The notes: a model not told the origin generated them from the letters alone. A stretch of 64,000 nt of DNA from Nostoc sp. 'Lobaria pulmonaria (5183) cyanobiont' (GCF_002949795.1 NZ_CP026692.1:5130545-5194544); one strand, 5' to 3'. Positions 25,460 to 34,692 are shown, counted from the stretch's first letter. Numbers and translations: made by a program.

Positions 25460-26188
25460 ATGACAGACCCAATGATTTTATCAGGCCCTGCTAATGACAT
25501 CGACTCCCTCCGACAACCATTAATCGCTGGGTCTGAAAAAGTCCAACAACAGATAATCCCACAGTTAGCTGAGTTGGGTAATGAGGGATTAGACGTGTTG
25601 ATGGAATTTTTACTGAAACGACGTGAAAACCCAGCGACTTGGGTTGATGGCAAAGCTTACCAAGTCCTGTATAACTCTGATGCACCCCAAGCCAAAGAAT
25701 TTTTGCGCTCCTGTTTTCCTGAAGGAATTGTACCTCTAAAATCAGAGTGCGACATTAACTACAATTCTTTGCAACAGCTACTTGCTGTTCAAGACTTCCA
25801 AGCAGCCGATCGCCTCACCATAGAAAAAATGTGTGAACTATCAGGGCCAACGGCTGTACAACGAAAATGGTTGTATTTTAGTGAAGTAGAAAATTCCTCA
25901 GCTGTTGACTTGCAAACCATTAACAACCTCTGGTTAGTCCACTCCGAAGGTAAATTTGGCTTTTCAGTGCAGCGAGAAATCTGGTTAAGTTTAGGTAAAA
26001 ATTGGGAGAATTTCTGGCCGAAAATTGGCTGGAAAGCAGGTAATACCTGGACGCGATACCCTAACGAGTTTACCTGGGATTTGAGTGCGCCTAGAGGCCA
26101 TTTACCCCTCTCTAATCAACTTCGGGGGGTACGAGTTTTTGCTTCTTTACTCTCTCACCCTGCTTGGACAAAGAATTCTGAAAAATGA
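25460..26188 (+). CDS. gun4: GUN4 chlorophyll-synthesis regulator
   Basis: GUN4 binds protoporphyrin IX and Mg-protoporphyrin and stimulates the ChlH subunit of magnesium chelatase, directing tetrapyrroles into chlorophyll. The 242-residue length is close to the cyanobacterial standard. The N-terminal part (residues 10-90) is a helical-repeat-like bundle. The C-terminal GUN4 core (about 95-235) shows NYNSLQQLLAVQDFQAADRLT, then DLQTINNLWLVHSEGKFGFSVQREIW and a WPKIGWKAGNTWTRYPNEFTWDL block. ATG 25460 has AACGAGAA just upstream. The ABC ATPase gene starts only 16 bases after its stop, so they may share a transcript. Confidence 0.93.
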   Translation: MTDPMILSGPANDIDSLRQPLIAGSEKVQQQIIPQLAELGNEGLDVLMEFLLKRRENPATWVDGKAYQVLYNSDAPQAKEFLRSCFPEGIVPLKSECDINYNSLQQLLAVQDFQAADRLTIEKMCELSGPTAVQRKWLYFSEVENSSAVDLQTINNLWLVHSEGKFGFSVQREIWLSLGKNWENFWPKIGWKAGNTWTRYPNEFTWDLSAPRGHLPLSNQLRGVRVFASLLSHPAWTKNSEK

Positions 26189-26204
26189 TTTTGAGAAATA
26201 GATA

Positions 26205-27326
26205 ATGGCAAACGTTCGTCTAGAAGATATTAAGCGTAGATTCAATAACGTCACTGCGATTGAGGATATTACCTTTGAAATTCCCGATGGCGAGTTTTGG
26301 GTTTTAGTCGGGCCATCGGGTTGTGGTAAGTCTACAATTTTGCGAACGATCGCTGGTTTAGAAACCGCCACATCAGGTAAACTCTTCATTGGCGATCGCT
26401 TGGTGAATAATATCCCAGCCAGACAACGAGATGTGGCGATGGTGTTCCAAAACTACGCTCTCTATCCTCACATGAGTGTGGCCCAAAACATCGGCTTTGG
26501 CTTGCAAATGCGGAAGGTTGACCGAAAAATCATTCAAGAACGAGTGATGAATGTGGCGCGATCGCTTTCTCTAGATCACTTGCTAGATCGTAAACCCAAA
26601 CAACTTTCGGGTGGACAACAACAACGAGTAGCATTAGGGAGAGCGATCGCTCGTGAACCCCAAGTGTTTTTACTTGATGAACCTTTATCTAATTTAGATG
26701 CCCAATTGCGCGATGATACCAGAGCAGAATTGAAACAGTTACATCAACAATTAGGTATTACAACTATTTATGTCACCCACGATCAAGTTGAAGCGATGAC
26801 TTTGGCTGATAAAATTGTCGTGCTAAATCGCGGGCGGATTCAACAAATTGGCGATCCCCAAACTATTTATGCAAATCCTGCTAACCAGATGGTGGCAAGT
26901 TTTTTAGGCAGTCCGCCAATGAATATTTTGCCTGCAATCTATCAAAATAATGGTTTTGATGTGAGTGGACAGTTATTAGCGATTCCAGCAGTTGTAAATG
27001 ACAAATTACAGTCGCATCAGGGACACAGTTTTGATTTAGGGATTCGTCCAGAGCATATCAAAATCAACACTGACTCAGAACGAGCTGAACCCCCGGCTAC
27101 CGCTAACAGTATTCAAAACTCAGGACTATTATCGGTTGAAGTTAAAGTTGTGGAACCTTTGGGAAGAGAAACTTTGATTCGTGCTGGTTTACCTGCTTCG
27201 GCGGTGATGTTGAATATTCAGGTAGGCGGTGATATGCGTCTTCGTCCAGGCGATCGCCTTTCTCTACAGCTCGATTTAAATCAGTTGTTTGTATTCGATC
27301 CCAAAACTGGGGACAGAATTTTATAA
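26205..27326 (+). CDS. ABC transporter ATP-binding protein, sugar/glycerol-phosphate (CUT1) type
   Basis: The 373-residue protein is the nucleotide-binding subunit of an importer of the MalK/UgpC/MsmK class. It shows Walker A GPSGCGKST near residue 37, Q-loop VFQNYALYPHMSV near 83, signature LSGGQQQRVALGRAI near 137, Walker B VFLLDEPLSNLD near 158, and the H-loop YVTHDQVEAMTL near 191. The C-terminal 130 residues form the regulatory TOBE-like domain of this class, including LGIRPEHIKI. No permease or binding-protein genes lie nearby, so it probably serves transporters encoded elsewhere, as shared MsmK-like ATPases do. Confidence 0.92.
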   Translation: MANVRLEDIKRRFNNVTAIEDITFEIPDGEFWVLVGPSGCGKSTILRTIAGLETATSGKLFIGDRLVNNIPARQRDVAMVFQNYALYPHMSVAQNIGFGLQMRKVDRKIIQERVMNVARSLSLDHLLDRKPKQLSGGQQQRVALGRAIAREPQVFLLDEPLSNLDAQLRDDTRAELKQLHQQLGITTIYVTHDQVEAMTLADKIVVLNRGRIQQIGDPQTIYANPANQMVASFLGSPPMNILPAIYQNNGFDVSGQLLAIPAVVNDKLQSHQGHSFDLGIRPEHIKINTDSERAEPPATANSIQNSGLLSVEVKVVEPLGRETLIRAGLPASAVMLNIQVGGDMRLRPGDRLSLQLDLNQLFVFDPKTGDRIL

Positions 27327-27436
27327 AGAGTTTCTTAAACTGCCAGAAGTAATCGCTAATTTCTAATTTTTTGTAGCCAAAATCTAAGAAAATGAAAACT
27401 GCAATAGAGACTGAATAGATTCGCTGCAAAACTTAT

Positions 27437-28252
27437 ATGACTATTAATCGACGCCATTTCTTGGTTTTACTTACATCAGGTGCTGGTGCTTTTGCATTAG
27501 ACGCTTGTGCATCGGCAGAGAAATCTCCTCAGGGAAACACTGCAACTTCCGAGACAACACCAAATATAACAGCAAATACAACACCAAATACAACACCAAA
27601 TACAACAGCAAATACAACGCCAAATACAACAGGGGCTATTCAACTACCACCTTTACCTTACGCTTACGAAGCACTCGAACCACACATCGATGCTAAAACG
27701 ATGCAATTTCACCATGATAAACACCACGCAACTTATGTTAAAAACCTGAATGCAGCGTTAGCCAAACATCCAGAACTCAAAGGCAAAACTATTGAAGAAC
27801 TGTTGCAAAAACTTGACAATGTACCACAAGATATTCGCAAAACAGTACGTAATAATGGCGGTGGTCATGTCAACCACTCAATGTTCTGGGAAATTATGAA
27901 ACCGAAAGGTGGGGGAGAACCAACAGGAAATATAGCCTCCGCGATTAATCAAAATTTTGGCTCTTTTGCAGCTTTCAAAAAACAGTTTAACGAGGCTGGT
28001 GCTGGTCGTTTTGGTAGTGGTTGGGTTTGGCTAGTGCGTAACAAGGGTGGCAAGTTGGAAGTGGCAACTACAGCTAATCAAGATAGTCCCTTAAGTGCAG
28101 GTAAATATCCCATCCTGGGTAATGATGTATGGGAACATGCATATTATCTCAATTACCAGAATCGCCGTGCGGATTATTTAGATGCTTGGTGGAACGTAGT
28201 TAATTGGGATGAAATTAATAAGCGGTTTGCAGCAGCAAGTAAATTTGCTTAA
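27437..28252 (+). CDS. sodA: Superoxide dismutase, Mn type, exported or membrane-anchored
   Basis: SOD dismutates superoxide to oxygen and hydrogen peroxide. The 271-residue product begins with a twin-arginine signal (NRRHFLVLLT) and a hydrophobic stretch ending LDACA, a weak lipobox-like site, so it is likely moved across the membrane. Residues 40-65 are a TTPNTTPN repeat linker. The catalytic region (from about 73) holds the metal ligands in FHHDKHHATYV, GGHVNHSMFW, and DVWEHAYYLNYQN. The triple glycine before HVNHSMFW and the Gln in the TANQDSPL segment favour manganese over iron. It stands alone, 110 bases after the ABC ATPase. Confidence 0.93.
   Translation: MTINRRHFLVLLTSGAGAFALDACASAEKSPQGNTATSETTPNITANTTPNTTPNTTANTTPNTTGAIQLPPLPYAYEALEPHIDAKTMQFHHDKHHATYVKNLNAALAKHPELKGKTIEELLQKLDNVPQDIRKTVRNNGGGHVNHSMFWEIMKPKGGGEPTGNIASAINQNFGSFAAFKKQFNEAGAGRFGSGWVWLVRNKGGKLEVATTANQDSPLSAGKYPILGNDVWEHAYYLNYQNRRADYLDAWWNVVNWDEINKRFAAASKFA
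27541..27640 (+). repeat. ACACCAAATACAAC repeats coding the SOD linker
   Basis: A 12/15-base unit (ACACCAAATACA type) is repeated about seven times in frame and encodes the NTTP/NTTA linker between signal region and enzyme domain. It is a likely length-variable, disordered spacer. Confidence 0.75.
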
Positions 28253-28349
28253 AAATGGGGCAGGAAAGATAGCAAAAAATAAAAAGTTTATCTTCGGCTC
28301 CTGTCAAAGTAATTCGTAATTATAATCAGTGTGGGCTGCTCTAGCTTTT

Positions 28350-28378
28350 ATAATTACGAATTACGAATTACGAATTAG
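28350..28378. repeat. AATTACG heptamer repeat
   Basis: Three to four tandem AATTACG units lie just past the rsmG stop. They are STRR-type repeats. Confidence 0.7.
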
Positions 28379-29113
28379 TTAAAGAGGCTTTTGGGTAGGT
28401 ATACCAATAGCACGCGGAAACTGAATTGGTGTGGTGCTTATTTTACGCAAATACACACAGTGCCGGATGCTATGACTTAAGGGTGTTGTAAATTGTTCGA
28501 TTGATTCAATGACACCACCCAACTGGTTCACAGCATTCTGTAAAGCAGCTGTTTCATCCTCTGTCCAATTACCGCGATAAATTATGGCTAAACCTCCCTG
28601 TTTGAGTAGTGGTAGAGTATATTCTGCACAGACAGAGGCTGCCCCTACGGCACGGATCAATGCAATATTATAAGCTCGTCGATGCTGTGGGTGCTGACCA
28701 ATTTCTTCCGCTCTACCAACAAGAGTTTTGGCATTGGTTAGGGCAAGTTCACTTAATATATTGTCGAGGAAAGTAATTTTTTTCCGAGTTGAATCGAGAA
28801 GAGTAATTGTGCAATTAGGTACAGAAATTGTCACTGGAACACCCGGAAAACCCGCACCTGTACCAATATCGATGAGAGCGGGAGAAGCAGAAGAGAAATT
28901 TACTGATAACAGAGATGCAATTCCTCGCAAAGAATCCCAGAGATGTTTTTCCCAAAACTCTTGGGGTTCAACAATCCGAGTTAAATTTTGTTGACGATTA
29001 CCTTCTAGGATTAACTCATAAAGCTTTTGAAATTGTACTTGCTGTTGAGGAGTTGGTTGCCAATTGAGAGTTTGCTGCCAGATTTCTGCCATTTCAGGCA
29101 ATAAGTTTGTCAT
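28379..29113 (-). CDS. rsmG: 16S rRNA (guanine-527-N7)-methyltransferase
   Basis: RsmG (formerly GidB) methylates G527 of 16S rRNA with S-adenosylmethionine. The 244-residue length is typical. Motifs include NLTRIVEPQEFWEKHLWDSL near residue 40, the SAM-binding loop LIDIGTGAGFPGVPV near 78, and LIRAVGAASVCAEYTLPLL near 150. The start lies in a TTTGTCATT heptamer repeat (29110-29145), which supplies the ATG, and the frame opens with LLPEMAEIWQQTL as in the family. The next gene on this strand, an ABC ATPase, ends 73 bases upstream. Confidence 0.94.
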   Translation of the reverse strand: MTNLLPEMAEIWQQTLNWQPTPQQQVQFQKLYELILEGNRQQNLTRIVEPQEFWEKHLWDSLRGIASLLSVNFSSASPALIDIGTGAGFPGVPVTISVPNCTITLLDSTRKKITFLDNILSELALTNAKTLVGRAEEIGQHPQHRRAYNIALIRAVGAASVCAEYTLPLLKQGGLAIIYRGNWTEDETAALQNAVNQLGGVIESIEQFTTPLSHSIRHCVYLRKISTTPIQFPRAIGIPTQKPL

Positions 29114-29186
29114 TTGTCATTTATCATTTGTCATTGGGCATGGGGTCTGAGGCATTCTCTTTCTCCCCTTGCCCCCTGCTCTTTTC

Positions 29187-29861
29187 TCACACAGTTGGTA
29201 GAGGTTCTTTAACTTTGGATTCTAGTGTCTTTGGGTCTACTGATTCTAGTTCGCCGTGGTTAAGTGTCCAGCAACGGTCTGCGATCGCTAACAGATCCCC
29301 AGCATCGTGTGTCACTATTAACAATGTCCAATCTTGTTTCAGTTTTGCTAATAAATTTACCAGTTGCCGACGCATTGACCAATCTAAACCAGCTGTGGGT
29401 TCATCTAATAACAGTAAATTTGGCTGGCGAATTAATTGCACTGCTAAAGCTAAACGTCGTTGCTGACCACCACTCAAAGCATGGGGAGCAGCGGAAAGCG
29501 ATAAATGCTCTAATCCCACCTCACTCAGCGCCTGTCTGACTCGTTCTGACCCTAACTCAGGATGTCCTAAACGCAATTCTTCTAAAATCGAACCACCACA
29601 AAAGTGTCGCTCTGGAAACTGAAATACCAGCCCGGCTAATTGTTGTAGCTGTTCGGCTAGAAGTTCTTGTTCACGCCAGAAGAGAGCGCCAGTAGTGGGT
29701 TCGGCTAGTCCCGACAAAATTTCTAGTAAGGTACTTTTACCCGAACCACTCGGACCAATAATCAGACCTAGCTGCTGGGGTGCTAATTCTAAATTGATCG
29801 ATTTGAGAATCGCTGTTGGGCACGCTGTCGGATGATAATTTACATTTCGGAGATAAAGCAT
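29187..29861 (-). CDS. ABC transporter ATP-binding protein, ECF-like
   Basis: The 224-residue protein is one ATP-binding domain: Walker A GPSGSGKST near residue 36, the Q-loop VFQFPERHFCG near 79, signature LSGGQQRRLALAVQL near 127, and Walker B LLLLDEPTAGLD near 147. The VFQFPE form of the Q-loop is the mark of energy-coupling-factor (EcfA/CbiO) ATPases that power vitamin and metal uptake. No EcfT or S component is adjacent. It may share a transcript with rsmG (73-base gap, filled by repeats). Confidence 0.85.
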   Translation of the reverse strand: MLYLRNVNYHPTACPTAILKSINLELAPQQLGLIIGPSGSGKSTLLEILSGLAEPTTGALFWREQELLAEQLQQLAGLVFQFPERHFCGGSILEELRLGHPELGSERVRQALSEVGLEHLSLSAAPHALSGGQQRRLALAVQLIRQPNLLLLDEPTAGLDWSMRRQLVNLLAKLKQDWTLLIVTHDAGDLLAIADRCWTLNHGELESVDPKTLESKVKEPLPTV

Positions 29862-30684
29862 TTGTTAAGATTACCAAAAAGTCAGCAAATTACTGATTAG
29901 CTACACTGAGAGTATCTGGAAAATTCTGGAAAAATTTACAGCGCATTACCTGGATTAACACCTTAATTTAGCAGCAAGAATTATCCACTTTTTCTCCATT
30001 GTGGCAGACTAAGCCTGGAAGCATGGAAAGATTACCAATATATAAGAAAATTTTGGTTGAAGCAGAGGCAAGTTCAAATTAACCATTTTTGCATTCTAAG
30101 TAACACATACAACTATTTCGTGCGATTCGTTGACTAGAGAATCACGGTAGTCAGTCCGTAAATAACTAGTCCAGTCTGACAGCAGATTACTGTCACTAAA
30201 GGCTGAACTCTCGGTCAGATGTAGGTGAAAGCCCTACCATTCCGACTCAGAATTGACTCCTTATCTGCCCACACCGAACAAGCTCGGTTCTTGTAGAGTG
30301 AAGCTGGGAACAGGGTGCAATCAGACAGCCGTTACGGGCTGACACTGGCGCTAATAGGGGGTTCCCATGATGATAACAGAGCCTAGAAAAGTGACCTATT
30401 GTAGAGCAGGGCGTAACACAAACAACCCTGACTCCATTAGAGACAAATTCAATTCCCGCCGCATTTCGGAATAATTAACGGCAAGAGTCCAGGGAATCTA
30501 ATGGTCAAATTGGCTACATCTAACGGAACTATCAATCTCTCCGAGGGAACGAATAAAAACGAGTTGTGGGTCTAGGGGCAGTCGAACCCCAAGTAGCCCA
30601 GACGAGCGGAGGAATCCCCACAATTCGGGTAGGACAGACCGTAATTGGTCTGAGGTGTTCAGAATACACTAACTAGAGAAGAGT

Positions 30685-32265
30685 ATGATTAGACACAGTT
30701 ACAAAACCAGTGAATCATGGTTAACGTTACCCTGGAAGAAATTCCGGCGTAACCTATTCCGCCTTCAAAAGCGCGTGTACAAAGCTGTTCAAGTTGGAAA
30801 CAAGCGGAAAGCTAGGTCACTCCAAAAGCTTATTCTAAAATCCACCTCGGCTCGATTTCTTGCAATTAGACTTGTATCTCAGCTAAACGCTGGTAAAAAG
30901 ACAGCTGGTATTGATGGTAAGAAATCCCTCTCATTTGAAGAACGCTTCAACCTAGAAGAACTACTGAAAATGAATAGTGGAAATTGGAAGCATCAAGGCT
31001 TAAGGGAAATCCCTATTCCCAAGAAAGACGGGACTACCAGAATGCTTAAGATACCAACCATCGCGGATAGAGCTTGGCAATGCCTAGCAAAATATGCACT
31101 AGAACCAGCACACGAAGCCACCTTCCACGCCAGGAGTTATGGGTTCAGAACTGGGCGCTCTGCCCATGATGCACAAAAACACATCTTTAACAACCTAAAC
31201 TCCCAAGCCAACGGAATAGAAAAACGAGTAATCGAACTCGATATTGAAAAGTGCTTCGACAGGATTAGCCACTCAGTAATAATGGACGAACTCATCGCCC
31301 CCAAAGGCCTAAAACTCGGTATCTTCCGATGCCTCAAGGCAGGGGTAAATCCAGAATTTCCTGAACAAGGAACCCCACAAGGGGGAGTGGTCAGCCCACT
31401 ATTAGCAAATATTGCACTCAACGGAATTGAGAGTATCCACAGATACCACTCTCTACACAGAGGGGGAAGAAGGATAACACCTGAAACATCGGCAAAACAA
31501 ATTGCCGAGCCATCAATCCGATACGCGGATGACATGGTTATTATACTCCGACCCGAAGATGATGCAACAGAGATACTTGAAAGAATCAGCGAGTTCCTCC
31601 GCAAACGCGGAATGAATGTAAGCCAAAAGAAAACCAAAGTTACCGCCGCGACAGATGGGTTTGATTTCCTCGGCTGGCACTTTAAAGTCCAGAAAAACGG
31701 AAAGTTCAGATGTAGTCCCTCAGTGGATAACTTTAAAGCGTTCCGTAAGAAAGTAAAACACGTCGTTAACAACTCGAATTATGGTTCTATCGTAAAAGCT
31801 GAGAAATTAGCTCCGATAGTTAGAGGCTGGAGAAATTACCATAAGTTCTGTAAGATGGACGGCTCAAAGCACTCGCTTTGGTTCATGCACCACAGAGCCT
31901 ACACGGTATTTAACAAGGAAACAAAACAGAATCGCTATTCGAGCGAAAAGCTCATAAAGAAAGCATTTCCAACGGTTCCTACCTCCGAAAATAAACACGT
32001 CATGGTTCAGGGTACCAAATCCCCGTATGACGGAGACACAGCCTATTGGAGTGAACGTAATAGTAAGCTCTACGACGGCGAAACCTCTAAAGCCCTCAAG
32101 AAGCAAAACCATAGATGTGCTTCCTGCGGTCTAAAATTCATCGATGAAGAACGGATTAATCTGCATCACATCGATGGAAATCACGCCAATTGGAAGAAAA
32201 ATAATCTGGAAGCAATTCATGAGAGTTGCCACGATTACAAACACATAAGCAAAAGCGCAAGCTAA
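30685..32265 (+). CDS. Group II intron reverse transcriptase/maturase with HNH endonuclease
   Basis: The 526-residue protein helps its intron splice and insert into DNA. The reverse-transcriptase domain spans about residues 60-330, with GTPQGGVVSPLLANI and the catalytic RYADDMVI (YADD). Maturase domain X follows at about 330-400, including IVRGWRNYHKF. The C-terminal HNH endonuclease (about 460-520) has CASCG, LHHIDGNHANWKKNNLEAIHESCHDYKH, the metal-binding and catalytic pattern. No stop or frameshift interrupts it. ATG 30685 is chosen as the first in-frame start after the structured 5' part. Confidence 0.95.
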   Translation: MIRHSYKTSESWLTLPWKKFRRNLFRLQKRVYKAVQVGNKRKARSLQKLILKSTSARFLAIRLVSQLNAGKKTAGIDGKKSLSFEERFNLEELLKMNSGNWKHQGLREIPIPKKDGTTRMLKIPTIADRAWQCLAKYALEPAHEATFHARSYGFRTGRSAHDAQKHIFNNLNSQANGIEKRVIELDIEKCFDRISHSVIMDELIAPKGLKLGIFRCLKAGVNPEFPEQGTPQGGVVSPLLANIALNGIESIHRYHSLHRGGRRITPETSAKQIAEPSIRYADDMVIILRPEDDATEILERISEFLRKRGMNVSQKKTKVTAATDGFDFLGWHFKVQKNGKFRCSPSVDNFKAFRKKVKHVVNNSNYGSIVKAEKLAPIVRGWRNYHKFCKMDGSKHSLWFMHHRAYTVFNKETKQNRYSSEKLIKKAFPTVPTSENKHVMVQGTKSPYDGDTAYWSERNSKLYDGETSKALKKQNHRCASCGLKFIDEERINLHHIDGNHANWKKNNLEAIHESCHDYKHISKSAS

Positions 32266-32275
32266 GAACATCGGA

Positions 32276-32350
32276 AGCTGGGTGCGGTGAAAGTCGCACG
32301 CCCAGATTTAACTGAGAGGTGCGGGGAATAATATCCCCCATCGACTCAAC
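32276..32350 (+). ncRNA. Group II intron domains V and VI
   Basis: The 34-base domain V hairpin with AGTCGCAC in its core is the catalytic centre of the ribozyme and the best-conserved piece of the element. Domain VI should hold the branch-point A near its 3' side. Confidence 0.8.
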
Positions 32351-32376
32351 CAACCGCAATTATTCTGAGGGTTAAA

Positions 32377-33309
32377 ATGACTAAAAGGTTTTCTTCGCCT
32401 CGATTAGTAGAATCTGCTAAACTAACCACCTTTGCTCAGACTGCTTTTGCAGGTGCGATCGCACTTAATGTCTGGGTAAATCCCTCTCTGGCTGGCGATC
32501 CGTTTCGCAATCGCGAACCTCATCAAATTGGCGACCAAACAGAAGCAGCTTTTAAAGCAATTTTTCAACAGGGCAACTATCCAGTAGCAGATCATTATCT
32601 GGAACAAGCACTATCCAAAGAGCCAAATGAACCTCTAGTTTATGCTATGAAGGCATCTTTAGCATACGGAAATAAGGATTGGGCTAAACTTGACACCTAC
32701 AGTCAGAAAACTCTAGAAACAGGACAAAAACTGATTCCTAGCGATCCATTGCGTGGTAATTTATACATTGCTATTGGTCATTTTTTAGAAGGAGCAGTAG
32801 TTATCACTCGTGAAGGTACAGTCAACGGTGTACCCCAAGCCTTGAGTCGGCTACGACAAGTTTATGAATATTTAGACAAAGCCGAAGCAATTTCTGCCAA
32901 CGATCCAGAACTGAATTTAATCAAAGGTTATATGGATTTATTATTGGCGGTTAATTTGCCTTTTGCTAGCCCAGATCAGGCAATTCGACGCTTAGAACAA
33001 AATGCTTCTCCTGGGTATCTAGTCGATCGGGGTATTGCTCTTGCTTACCGAGATTTAAAAAAGTATCCACAAGCACTAGAGTATGTGAATCGGGCGATCA
33101 AAACCACATCCGATAATCCAGAAATTTATTATCTCAAAGCCCAAATCCTGAAACAACTGGGGCAAAAAGAAAAAAGCCAGGAAACGATCGAGGAAGCGAT
33201 CGCTAATTTTGACAAAGCATTGACTAAAAAATCTCAACTCCCAGGCGATTTAGTCAAACAAATTGAGCGCGAACGCAGAAGTGCTGTTAGCCTGAAGAAT
33301 GCTGGGTAA
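32377..33309 (+). CDS. TPR repeat-containing exported protein (Sll0314/Alr1548-like)
   Basis: The 310-residue protein has a signal peptide (hydrophobic residues about 18-40, ending NPSLA-GD) and tetratricopeptide-like helical pairs from about residue 60 to 285, clearest at QGNYPVADHYLEQALSKEPNEPLVY and YPQALEYVNRAIKTTSDNPEIYYLKAQIL. It resembles a cyanobacterial TPR family of unknown function, probably periplasmic or lumenal. ATG 32377 is preceded by GAGGG at about 32367, a good ribosome site. Its leader carries the group II intron, so its message may depend on intron splicing or on a promoter inside the intron. Confidence 0.8.
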   Translation: MTKRFSSPRLVESAKLTTFAQTAFAGAIALNVWVNPSLAGDPFRNREPHQIGDQTEAAFKAIFQQGNYPVADHYLEQALSKEPNEPLVYAMKASLAYGNKDWAKLDTYSQKTLETGQKLIPSDPLRGNLYIAIGHFLEGAVVITREGTVNGVPQALSRLRQVYEYLDKAEAISANDPELNLIKGYMDLLLAVNLPFASPDQAIRRLEQNASPGYLVDRGIALAYRDLKKYPQALEYVNRAIKTTSDNPEIYYLKAQILKQLGQKEKSQETIEEAIANFDKALTKKSQLPGDLVKQIERERRSAVSLKNAG

Positions 33310-33414
33310 TTGAGCATTGGCGATTAAGTTTTTTCTCTATCTCCTATGCCCCATTCTCCATTCCCTACTTTGATATGCTTATTTCTAGAAGAGTAATTGA
33401 GATATTAGACCAAA

Positions 33415-33867
33415 ATGGAGATTCAGTTCCGCGAAATTAATCCTTTTGATATGTGGATTTGGCTGAGATTCAGCACAAATCCTTCTGCGCGTGAAAAGCA
33501 ATATGTAGAAGAAGTTTTCAATTCCTGGTTTTATCTGGGTAAATTGGGTGCATTTAATGCAGAGAATCTCCAGGTGCAGGACACTGGACTCGATATCAGC
33601 TACATGAATTATGATGAACAGGGCTATGACAAAAGCCTACTAGCACTGATGCACAACATAGGTGAGTTTGAATATGAGGGACAGTGGGGACGTTGTTGGT
33701 TTGATTTAGGAACCAGTGATGCGATCGCTCTGGATATTTTAATCAATGCTCTCACACAGCTTAGTCAGGAATATGTCACCATTGAAGAATTGTACATCGG
33801 TGGTGAAAATTCAGATTGGCCTATTGAGGATAGCGAAAGTCGTCCTCAGTCTATTTATGATAATTAG
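33415..33867 (+). CDS. DUF3531-family protein
   Basis: The 150-residue soluble protein looks like DUF3531, a family found in cyanobacteria and plastid-bearing organisms, function unknown. Recognisable features are the start EIQFREINPFDMWIWLRF, the acidic middle, and GQWGRCWFDLGTSDAIALDILINAL. No signal or membrane segment is seen. It lies 5 bases upstream of the Nudix gene start, so they are likely co-transcribed. Identification is from memory of the family pattern. Confidence 0.7.
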   Translation: MEIQFREINPFDMWIWLRFSTNPSAREKQYVEEVFNSWFYLGKLGAFNAENLQVQDTGLDISYMNYDEQGYDKSLLALMHNIGEFEYEGQWGRCWFDLGTSDAIALDILINALTQLSQEYVTIEELYIGGENSDWPIEDSESRPQSIYDN

Positions 33868-33872
33868 TTACA

Positions 33873-34304
33873 ATGAATAAAGCAGGCGAAATTCGGGTAA
33901 TAGCCTTGGGGCTAATTCGGGATAGCGAACGCATATTTCTTTCTGAAGGCTACGATCCCGTAAAACAACAAACATTTTATCGTGCTTTAGGCGGTGGTGT
34001 CGAATTTGGCGAAACCAGCCGTGCCGCCTTAGAACGAGAGTTTCAAGAGGAAATTCAGGCACAATTAACTAATATTAAATATTTAGGTTGTATAGAAAAC
34101 CTGTTTACATTTAATGGTAGGCAAGGTCATGAAATTATTCAGCTTTATCAATGTGACTTTGTTGATTCAAAATTTTATCAACTGGAAAGTTTAATTTTTT
34201 CCGAATCACCACATCATAAACATAGAGCGTTATGGATAGATATATCTCGCTTGAAATCTGGGGAATTCAGATTAGTACCTGAAGTATTTTTTGAATATTT
34301 ATAA
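33873..34304 (+). CDS. Nudix hydrolase
   Basis: The 143-residue protein has one Nudix box, GGGVEFGETSRAALEREFQEEI at about residues 44-65, which matches the pattern of metal-binding glutamates (RE..EE). Such enzymes hydrolyse nucleoside diphosphates linked to another group; the substrate here is unknown. The start is 5 bases after the DUF3531 stop. Its stop is one base from the convergent HicB gene, which suggests a later joining of the toxin-antitoxin block. Confidence 0.85.
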   Translation: MNKAGEIRVIALGLIRDSERIFLSEGYDPVKQQTFYRALGGGVEFGETSRAALEREFQEEIQAQLTNIKYLGCIENLFTFNGRQGHEIIQLYQCDFVDSKFYQLESLIFSESPHHKHRALWIDISRLKSGEFRLVPEVFFEYL

Positions 34305-34305
34305 A

Positions 34306-34692
34306 TCATCTGGAAATCGCACTCAACAAAGACACAATATATTGGTTGAGACTAACGCCTTCCCGTTCAGAAGTCTCAGCTAAACGCCGATGTAAAGATT
34401 TTGGCATCCGTAGTAGTAGTTTACCGCTATAGCTATCATTATTACTTGGCAAGGGAATATCATCGCCTGCTTCATAAGCTGTTTCAATCCACAATTCCCG
34501 CGCCTCATTAAGATTTGCCATTATCTCTTCAAGAGTTTCGCCTTGGGTAAGACATCCAGGTAAATCTTTAATTTGAGCTACATATCCCCCCTCTGGGTCG
34601 GGATAAAGTGTTAGAGGGTACTGAAGATTTAAATAATATTCTAAGGACGGCTTCTCAATCTGCTGGTTCTTCTGGTTCAGTGTCTTCATCAA
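34306..34692 (-). CDS. hicB: HicB-family antitoxin with ribbon-helix-helix end
   Basis: The 128-residue protein has the HicB fold at about residues 22-80, with YPLTLYPDPEGGYVAQIKDLPGCLTQGETLEEIMANLNEARELWI. It ends with a ribbon-helix-helix segment LLLRMPKSLHRRLAETSEREGVSLNQYIVSLL that should bind the operon operator. HicB antitoxins inhibit the HicA mRNA interferase. It overlaps hicA (34655-34879) by 38 bases, with hicA first, so this module has the hicA-hicB order. Confidence 0.9.
   Translation of the reverse strand: MMKTLNQKNQQIEKPSLEYYLNLQYPLTLYPDPEGGYVAQIKDLPGCLTQGETLEEIMANLNEARELWIETAYEAGDDIPLPSNNDSYSGKLLLRMPKSLHRRLAETSEREGVSLNQYIVSLLSAISR

Larger units (their letters stand above)
30120..32350 (+). 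mobile_element. Group II intron with maturase
   Basis: The element begins with the consensus GTGCG at 30120 and ends near 32350 after domains V and VI. Domain V (about 32276-32309) shows the conserved hairpin with GGTGCGGTGAAAGTCGCACGCC. Domain VI follows at 32311-32350. About 560 bases of structured RNA precede the reverse-transcriptase gene at 30685. The 5' boundary is firm; the 3' boundary is good to a few bases (an AC end at 32350 fits the AY rule). It lies between two divergent genes, 26 bases upstream of the TPR gene, and looks complete. Confidence 0.9.

Noticed and set aside
30590..30620. tRNA-like GTCGAACCCC text
   Set aside because: It lies in the structured 5' part of the group II intron and has no cloverleaf.
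31137..31772. 211-codon minus-strand frame inside the intron
   Set aside because: It lies opposite the reverse-transcriptase domain with its YADD motif and has no family features.
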